This document shows, piece after piece, positions 29,587 through 35,385 of a DNA stretch of 35,385 nt. Source of the stretch: Symbiodinium natans (lineage: Eukaryota; Sar; Dinophyceae; Suessiales; Symbiodiniaceae). Position numbers and translations under genes: made by a program. Where the stretch lies: the NCBI GenBank assembly GCA_905221605.1, contig CAJNDS010000961.1, positions 12,501 through 47,885 on the forward strand, read 5' to 3'. The notes below the pieces were generated by a model. That model was not told the origin of the DNA. It did not search any database and saw nothing but the letters and a program-made list of their open reading frames with translations. The stretch's first letter is position 1; each line of letters starts with the position of its first letter.

Positions 29587-29670
29587 TTATTTTTTTTTTG
29601 ATCCTTTTTTATTTTCTTTTTGATCCTTTTTTATTTTTTTTTTGATCCTTTTTTATTTTTTTTTTGATCC
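29587..29670 (-). repeat. (T)n-GATCC tandem repeat, right inverted arm
   Basis: Four copies of the unit seen at 11790-11878, in reverse orientation, next to an AT-rich block on the inner side. Short direct repeats GCCAAAGCTG lie just outside both arms (about 11774 and 29679). Confidence 0.9.
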
Positions 29671-30186
29671 CTATCCCGCCAAAGCTGCCCTTCGGCACCT
29701 CACGAAGCTTTCGCGCTTGTTCCGAAACCTAACCTTCACAGCACCTACGCCCTGTCACAGCAAACCCTAAAACCTAAACCCTAAACCCTAAACCCCAAAC
29801 CCGCAAAGGTCACCTCAGGAGACCCGGGCATGGCTGGGACTCACATTTCCCAACATGTCCCCACGACGGTCCTGCTACTTGGTACCCATCTGTATATACA
29901 TGCATGAGGTAGGTACAAATCAATGTTACATGTCTGTATATGTATGTGTAAATGCGACCTATATGTGTATATGTGTATACGTGCTTATCTGTATATGTCT
30001 ATGTGTATGTACATGTATATGTGAATGCGTATGTATGTGTACATGTATATGTGAATACGTATGTATATGTATATGTATACGAATATGCATATGCATATGT
30101 ATATGTATATGCATGTGCATGTGCATGTGCATGTGTATGTGTACATATAAGGGGAGTAGAGTGCTGGTTATGCTGGGTCAGAACTC
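29671..30186. other. Unique stretch with a TG/TA microsatellite; possible micro-exon
   Basis: Positions 29890-30145 are a TATGTG/TGTATA microsatellite. On the minus strand near 29870-29846 a short VVGTCWE peptide precedes a consensus donor AT|GTGAGT, but it cannot be placed in a gene. A short CCCTAAA array lies at 29762-29805. Confidence 0.5.
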
Positions 30187-30572
30187 CTTGCCCCTAAGCC
30201 CTAAACCCGAAACCCCTAAACCCTAAACCCTAAACCCTAAACCCAAAACCCTAAAACCCTAAAACCCTAAACCCTAAACCCTAAACCCCGCTGCTTGCGG
30301 CCCAAGGCGCACTTGTCCGCCTCACAGACATCCCAGACCCAGTGGCCGCCGTTGTCCAAGCCAGGGTAGAAAGGCACCCCATTCCTTCGGGGAACCACGT
30401 GAACCCTGAAAGGGTTTAGGGTTTAGGGTTTAGGGTTTAGGGTTTAGGGTTTAGGGTTTAGGGTTTAGGGTTTAGGGTTTAGGGTTTAGGGTTTAGGGTT
30501 TCGGGTTTAGGGTTTCAGGGTTTAGGGTTTAGGGTTTAGGGTTTAGATTTAGGGTTTAGGGTTAGGGTTCAT
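30187..30572. repeat. CCCTAAA (30187-30290) and TTTAGGG (30412-30572) arrays around a YHYH exon
   Basis: The arrays lie on the two sides of exon 30405-30311. On the right, more than twenty near-perfect units end a few bases before the acceptor. Confidence 0.95.
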
Positions 30573-30979
30573 ATAACTTCATAAGAATTGCAGTAGTATA
30601 CGGTATATTGACCCCAATTTTTAGGGTTCATTTGGTGCCCCAAGGTTCCGGCCAACACCGCTCGCTCCGGCAGGGGGGTTCGGCGTCCACTCGTAGGACT
30701 CGTCAGCAGGCGGGCTCAGCGGAATCCTGGGTCTGGGGTTTAGGGTTTAGGGCTTAATTAAGGCTTAGGGCTTCGGGTCTTCATTGCAATTAAAATGCCG
30801 CTACAGACCCTAAAGCCTGACCTCGAAACCCTGAATCCTGAACCCTGAACCCTCAAGCCTCAACTCTAAAACCCCTACACACCCCCCCCTTAAACAGAGG
30901 AGGAACTTATAGGTCTGAGACTGCGGGATCGTCGATCTCGTGACGCACTGGGTGTCGTAGGTGGCGCCCCCCGAGCCGC
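30311..30979 (-). CDS. Core exons of a YHYH-domain protein (N-terminal side of the domain)
   Basis: Exons 30979-30907, 30726-30639 and 30405-30311. The first reads GSGGATYDTQCVTRSTIPQS then QTY, and joins the second in phase (AA|GTTCCT...CCCAG|G). The second reads IPLSPPADESYEWTPNPPAG then ASGVGRNLG. The third reads RRNGVPFYPGLDNGGHWVWD then VCEADK plus one base, with a GC donor (T|GCGCC). NG(V/I)P with an aromatic residue, followed by an Asp-Cys pair, is what precedes the first YHYH motif in this family. The split last codon (T) plus GC of exon 11013 would give Cys, then NAHVGRGGDYHYH, in agreement with the family as I remember it. The junction between the second and third exons does not close with the donor I chose, so a small exon or another donor is missing. 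Confidence 0.75.
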
Positions 30980-31396
30980 CTATGACGGGAGAGGGTTTAG
31001 GGTTTAGGGTTTAGGGTTTAGGGTTTAGGGTTTGGGGTTTGGGGTTTGGGGTTTAGGGGCTTAGGGTTTAGGGCTTGAACAACTTGCAGGCTTATTTGTT
31101 TTGATTCGTGTTTTTATTTTATGGTTGTTTAATTCTTTTTTTTTTTGGGGGGGGGGGGGTTTAGGGATTAGGGTTTAGGGTATAGCGTATAGGGTTTAGG
31201 GTTTACGGTTTAGGGTTTAAGGATTCGGGGTTTCGAGTTTAAGGATGAGAGTTTCGGGGTTGCGAGATTAGGGTTCAGGGCGAATGCTTGAAGACCTCTC
31301 AGATGTCGGAGAAACAAACACAGACACCTGGTATCCGAAAGTGAGAAGAATCCCAAGAAAACCAGAAATGTCGGGGATATTCAGCTTGCTATGTTC

Positions 31397-31513
31397 GATG
31401 GGCATTTTGGGGTAGTTCGTATCGTCTCAGATAGGCATTGTACTGGTGCTGCAAGGGGTAAGTTGGTAGTTGTGCTAGTCTCCTGCTAAAGCCCGCATGG
31501 ACCATGGGTTGTA
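31397..31513 (-). CDS. Possible 38-residue minus-strand ORF
   Basis: ATG at 31513 (MVHAGFSRRLAQLPTYPLQH) and an in-frame TAG at 31399-31397. It contains an internal TTGCAG acceptor-like site and may be part of an exon. No function is recognised. Confidence 0.15.
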
Positions 31514-31679
31514 GCAGCTGCACCTACACCCGAAACCCGAGACCTCAGCCCCCCCCTGAACCTTCAAAAACCTCGATTGCAAAGTCGTAAAGCCCCACTC
31601 CCCCACAACAAAGAGTAAAAAACCCTGAGAACCCTAGACCCTAGACCCTAAACCCTAAACCCTAAACCACCCAAAACAC

Positions 31680-33934
31680 GGTCCTGGGGGTCGGGGGACG
31701 CCAGCGAGCGTGCTGTCATCTGGTGGCTGGCCGGAAGACCACACCACAAGGAACCTGGGCCCCGCGTGCTTCGGGGCATAAGGGGGATTTAGGGGTTTAG
31801 GGGTTTAGGGTTTAGGGCTAGGGTTTAGGGTTTAGGGCTAGGGTTTAGGGTTTAGGGCTTAGGGTTTAGGGTTTAGGGCTTAGGGCTTAGGGATCAAGAG
31901 CACCAAGTCGCTGGTCGTTGCAGTACACCGCCTGCTAGGCTGTGGACATCTCAGGGGAGAGGATAGGGTTTAAGGTTTAGGGTTTAGGGTTTAGGGTTTA
32001 GGGTTTAGGGTCTAGGGTTCAGGGTCTAGGGTTCAGGGTTCAGGGTTCAGGGTTCAGGGTTCAGGGTTCAGGGCTTGGGGTTCGCTAGTCGAGGGCCTTT
32101 AGAACCGTCTGAAACTTAAACCCGAGCCGAAAATATGCAAAGCTCTATGAGACCCTGCGCCCTTACCTAACCCTTTAGGGGTTGGGGTTGGGACGACGGC
32201 CTTCACCGAGGATGGAGCACCTTAGTGGCCGACTTCATAAGCCCCAAAAAGTGCCTACTTTGAGTTCTATAGGGGATGTAGACCCAAGAATAACCTAGGA
32301 ATAAAAAAGGATGCCCTTCTTGGTGAAAAGGGGAACCTACACCCCAAGAAAAAAGGGAATAAGGGCCTACTCTGGGTTCTCGGGATTCTAGTAAACCCTA
32401 AACCCTAAACCCTAAACCCTAAACCCTATAAAGTGCACTCATTCAGCTGCTGAGGCGCCTGTGTCGAAAGCTTGAGCAATGCCCGCTGCGGAACAGCGGG
32501 CGTCCGAGCTCTGGGTGCATGTCTTGCACGAGACGCTCCCGATGAGATCGGTATAGTTGATCCTCAGCTTTCCCTACGCCCTACACCCTGCACCCAACAC
32601 CCTAAGCCCTAAGCCCTAAGCCCAGAGCCCTAAGCCCGAAACCCTAAACCCTAAGCCCTAAACCCTAAACCCTATACCCTACACTCATACAAAGGGACCA
32701 AGGAAGGGACCTTGCTGGAGGGGTTCTAGGGGTTGCAGAGTGACATTTCGGGCATTTCAGGGGCTGCTTATGTAGCCAGGTAGTATGGTTTAGGGTTTAG
32801 GGTTTAGGGTTTAGGATTTAGGGTTTAGGGTTTAGGGTTTAGGGTTTAGAGTTTAGGGTTTAGGGTTTTGGGTTTAGGGTTTAGGGTTTAGAGTGCAAGA
32901 CCCATCAACAAGTAGAAGCTACATACACCCTCTATCTGTTTGTCTATCTATCCCTCAACCCTAAACCCTAAACCCTAAACCCTATATATTGTAGGTCTGA
33001 AACATGCCATGGGGCCCAGGATCTGTGAAGGTGCATGGGGAGTTGGACACCATGTTGCAATCTGGCGGCGGCACTCCAGGGTTGTAACCCCAAACCCTCA
33101 ACCCTAAGCCCTAAGCACTAAACCCTAAACCCTAAACCCTAAACCCTAAACCCTAAACCCTAAACCCTAAACCCTAAACCTTAGGGTGTAGGGTTTAGTT
33201 GTTAGGGTCTTGGGTTGTGGGTGTTGGGTTCAGGGTTGAGGCTGGCATCTGCAACGGTCCAGAAATGAAACCTTTATTCTGTGATATCCAAACCCTCGGC
33301 ACTCAAACCTGACATGAGCGGACCTAGAGACAGTATTCTGAGCGGTTTGGGGTTTAGGGTTTAGGGTTTAGGGTTTGGGGTTTAGGGTTTAGGGTTTAGG
33401 GTTTAGGGTTTAGGGTTTAGGGTTTCCTACTGTCCTTGCCCTGCTTGCTGCGCTCCCAGCGTCCTGTAGTTGCGGGCACATCCCACATCCCAAAGCCGCA
33501 AGGCCCTACACTCCCCGCCCCAAAAGCCCTGAACCTGAATTAAGTTGAACCCGAACCCTCAAACCTAAACAAACCCTAAACCCTAAACCTTAAACCCTAA
33601 ACCCTAAACCCCCTAAACCCCCTAAACAACCCCTACAAACAGAAAAAACCCCAAATCTCCAAACCCTGAACCCTAAACCCTAAACCCTGAACCCTAAACC
33701 CTAAACCCCAAAAACTAACCCTAAACCCTAAACACTAAACCCTGAATCCTGAACCTTAAACCCTAAACCCTAAACCCTAAAAACTAACCCTAAACCCTAA
33801 ACCCTAAACCCTGAACCCTAAACCCTAAACCCTAAACCCTTAACCCTAAACCCTAAACCCTAAACCCTAAACGCGCCTGAGGGGGAGCAGGAATCCTGTG
33901 CGGAACAGGTCGCCGTGCTTGGAACGATGGCGGC
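31680..33934 (-). CDS. Upstream small exons of the secreted YHYH-type gene
   Basis: Minus-strand exon candidates from 5' to 3' are as follows. 33934-33873: AAIVPSTATCSAQDSCSPSG, acceptor TTAG, donor GC|GTTTAG. 33073-33008: PPPDCNMVSNSPCTFTDPGP, symmetric phase 1, donor G|GCATG. About 32757-32705: LKCPKCHSATPRTPPA, after AAGCAG. 32562 to about 32450: INYTDLIGSVSCKTCTQSSD then ARCSAAGIAQAFDTG, an in-frame TGA at 32441-32439 but a G|GC donor just before it. About 32232-32185: CSILGEGRRPNP. 31931 to about 31888: AVYCNDQRLGALD. 31754 to about 31685: FLVVWSSGQPPDDSTLAGVP. Cys pairs and Pro/Ser/Thr suit an extracellular, disulfide-bonded protein. Not all junctions could be closed, and the in-frame stop leaves open that two genes are present. 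Confidence 0.45.
32262..32390. repeat. Unique intronic insert with partial inverted/direct repeats
   Basis: GCCTACTTTGAGTTCT near 32253 and GCCTACTCTGGGTTCT near 32366 are direct repeats flanking ACCCCAAGAA and TTCTTGG arms. It may be another short mobile element; evidence is weak. Confidence 0.3.
32983..33017. repeat. 35-bp segment duplicated at 34888-34922 (exon end plus donor)
   Basis: The 35 bases from TATATATTGTAGG to ATGGGGCCC are identical at both places, and both are followed on the low side by CCCTAAA units. In gene sense the segment is the last bases of exon 33073-33008, its GC donor and the intron start. Confidence 0.85.
33090..33870. repeat. CCCTAAA and TTTAGGG arrays
   Basis: CCCTAAA at 33110-33180 and 33540-33870 (the latter about 330 bp, with CCCTGAA and AAAACTAA variants). 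TTTAGGG at 33347-33425. The unique island 33190-33345 could hold a small exon but none is convincing. One at 33468-33429 (RWERSKQGKD, donor A|GTAGG) is possible. Confidence 0.9.
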
Positions 33935-33949
33935 CTAACATTCAGTCTT

Positions 33950-34745
33950 TGGGGTTTAGGGTTGAGGGTGTAGGGTTTGGGGGGGTTTGGGGGGGTTTGG
34001 GGGTTGGGGTTTGGGGGTTGGGGTTTAGGGTTTAGGTTTGAGGGTTTGTTGTGAGTTGAGGGTTGATGGTTTAGGGTTTTACGCTTTTAGGGTCTAGGAT
34101 TTTAGGGTTCCGGGGTGTTGGGGGTTTAGGGGTTTAGAGCTTGAGTGTTTTGGGGCTTTAGGGGTTTTTGGGTTTTAGGGTTTGGGGGTTTTAGGGTTTT
34201 CGGGTTTGGGGGTTTTAGGGCTTTAGGGCTTTAGGGGTTTGGGGGGTTTAGGGTTTTGGGGTCTTAAGGTTTGCGGGTTTTGGGGCTTTAGGGTTTAAGG
34301 ACTTAGGCCTATTGGGTTTTAGGGTTTTGGGGATGTGGGGGTTTTCGGGTTTAGGAGGTTTAGGATTTCTAGAGTTTTAGCGTTTTGGGTTTTAGGGGTT
34401 TTAGGGTTTTCGGGTTCTGGGGTTTGGGCTCACCCCAAGGTTTTAGGGTTTAGGTTTTGGGGCTAAACCCAAATCGGGTTTAGGGTTGCTTCGTCGGCTT
34501 TGAGGTGAAAACTTTGAGGACTTTGTGGGGATTTAATTCAGGGTTTAGGGTACAAGGTTCAGGGTTCAGGGTTGAGGGTTTACAGGTTGATGAGTGTCGG
34601 GCCCAAATGCCCAACGTACCCGATGAAAACCCTAACATCCGGGGTAGGCTTCAGGGCTTGCGGTTTTTGGGTGTTTAGGGTTCAGGGTTAGGGTTTAGGG
34701 TTTAGGATTTAGGGTTTTGGGTTTAGGGTTTAGGGTTTAGGGCTA
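33950..34745 (+). repeat. Long degenerate G-rich telomere-like array
   Basis: About 600 bp (33950-34560) of TTTAGGG decaying into GTTTTAGGG, TTTGGGG and similar, then a unique stretch 34565-34660 (a possible hydrophobic minus frame, VFIGYVGHLGPTLIN), then TTTAGGG again to 34745. Confidence 0.9.
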
Positions 34746-34959
34746 GACAAATCCAGCGTTTTGGGGCTCACTGGGAAAGCCTGAAGCCTAAAGCCCTAAA
34801 CCCAAACCCCCTGAATCCTAAACCCTAAGCCCGAGCCCTAAACCCTAAACCCTAAACCCTAAACCCTAAACCCTAAACCCTAAACCCTATATATTGTAGG
34901 TCTGAAACATGCCATGGGGCCCTGAACCCCCAATCCAAACTCAAACCCTTGGGGTCTTG

Positions 34960-35034
34960 GGGCCCTCGATGAGTTTCTTTCAGTCCAGAAGCCTGCGCCC
35001 CACCCAGCAGCGCCAAGCCAAGAAAGGACCACAT
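34960..35034 (-). CDS. First coding exon with signal peptide
   Basis: ATG at 35034 in a good context (CGCGCCATGT) starts MWSFLGLALLGGAQASGLKE, a textbook secretory signal peptide: a short n-region, a hydrophobic core and a small-residue cleavage site near AQA|SG. The exon continues THRGP before any donor can be fixed. It is the natural start of the secreted gene whose exons follow on the minus strand. The short island 35131-35204 may hold a 5' UTR exon (donor CCAG|GTCCC). Confidence 0.6.
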
Positions 35035-35069
35035 GGCGCGAAATGTGATCAGCGGGGCAACGCTGCGGG

Positions 35070-35385
35070 CCCTAAACCCGAAACCCTAAACCCTAAACCC
35101 TAAGCCCTAAACCCTAAACCCTAAACCCTCTGCCGGGACCTGGCATGGATGGACTCATGGATGCCTGAGCAGCGCGGACCCACACAAAGCTGCCGTAAGG
35201 GCTTTTAGGGTTTAGGGTTTAGGGTTTAGGGTTTAGGGTTTAGGGTTTAGGGTTTAGGGTTTAGGGTTTAGGGTTTAGGGTTTAGGGTTTAGGGCTCAGG
35301 GCTTAGGGTTTAGGGCTTAGCGTTTCGGGTCTAGGTCTTAGGGTTTAGGGATCAGGGTTCAGAGTTTGGGGTTTAGGTCTTAGGG
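35070..35385. repeat. CCCTAAA (35070-35130) and TTTAGGG (35205-35385) arrays
   Basis: They flank the island 35131-35204. The right array continues to the window end with CTTAGGG and TTCAGGG variants. Confidence 0.95.

Noticed and set aside
29855-30226. Cys/Tyr/Val repeat frames
   Set aside because: They come from the TATGTG microsatellite.

Overview
The window is eukaryotic nuclear DNA from a protist or alga. It contains no operons, ribosome binding sites, tRNAs or rRNAs. Three kinds of sequence alternate: short unique islands that read as small exons; hundreds of copies of the plant/alga-type telomere heptamer TTTAGGG (or CCCTAAA) lying between the islands; and AT-rich, G/C-homopolymer or minisatellite blocks. 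Every exon chain I could support lies on the minus strand. Acceptors are usually AG|G and many donors are GC instead of GT. One-way gene order, GC-AG introns and TTTAGGG repeats together recall dinoflagellates such as Symbiodiniaceae, but 40-60 nt introns in the middle of the window are not typical of them. I therefore do not name the organism.

Layout, in transcription order from high to low coordinates. (1) 35.0-30.3 kb: the 5' part of a secreted protein gene with a signal peptide at 35034 and many small Cys-containing exons, ending in exons typical of the YHYH-domain family. (2) 29.7-11.8 kb: a block bracketed by inverted arrays of a GGATC-plus-A-tract repeat, each next to an AT-rich tract. 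It holds a nuclear zinc-finger-like gene (27949-about 26961), a Lys/Ala/Pro-rich gene (26751-24639), minisatellites (23.7-22.7 kb), a gene with 51-59 nt introns (19.4-18.5 kb), and a UBA-domain gene (18021 to the 100-N gap at 15547-15646). (3) 11013-10160: the C-terminal exons of a YHYH protein, with stop codon. They fit the 30405-30311 exon in codon phase and in domain order, so one gene may be split by about 19 kb. (4) 9.7-0.65 kb: a second secreted or surface-protein gene with many small exons, ending in a hydrophobic GPI-anchor-like tail.

In groups (1) and (4) the introns are filled with telomeric heptamers. These tend to be G-rich at the intron start and C-rich at the intron end, so the two ends could pair. 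Several inverted-repeat mobile elements sit in the intronic sequence, one with a perfect 22-bp terminal inverted repeat and an exact 8-bp target duplication. All gene models are hand-built from splice signals, phase and protein-like sequence. No transcript or database evidence was available.
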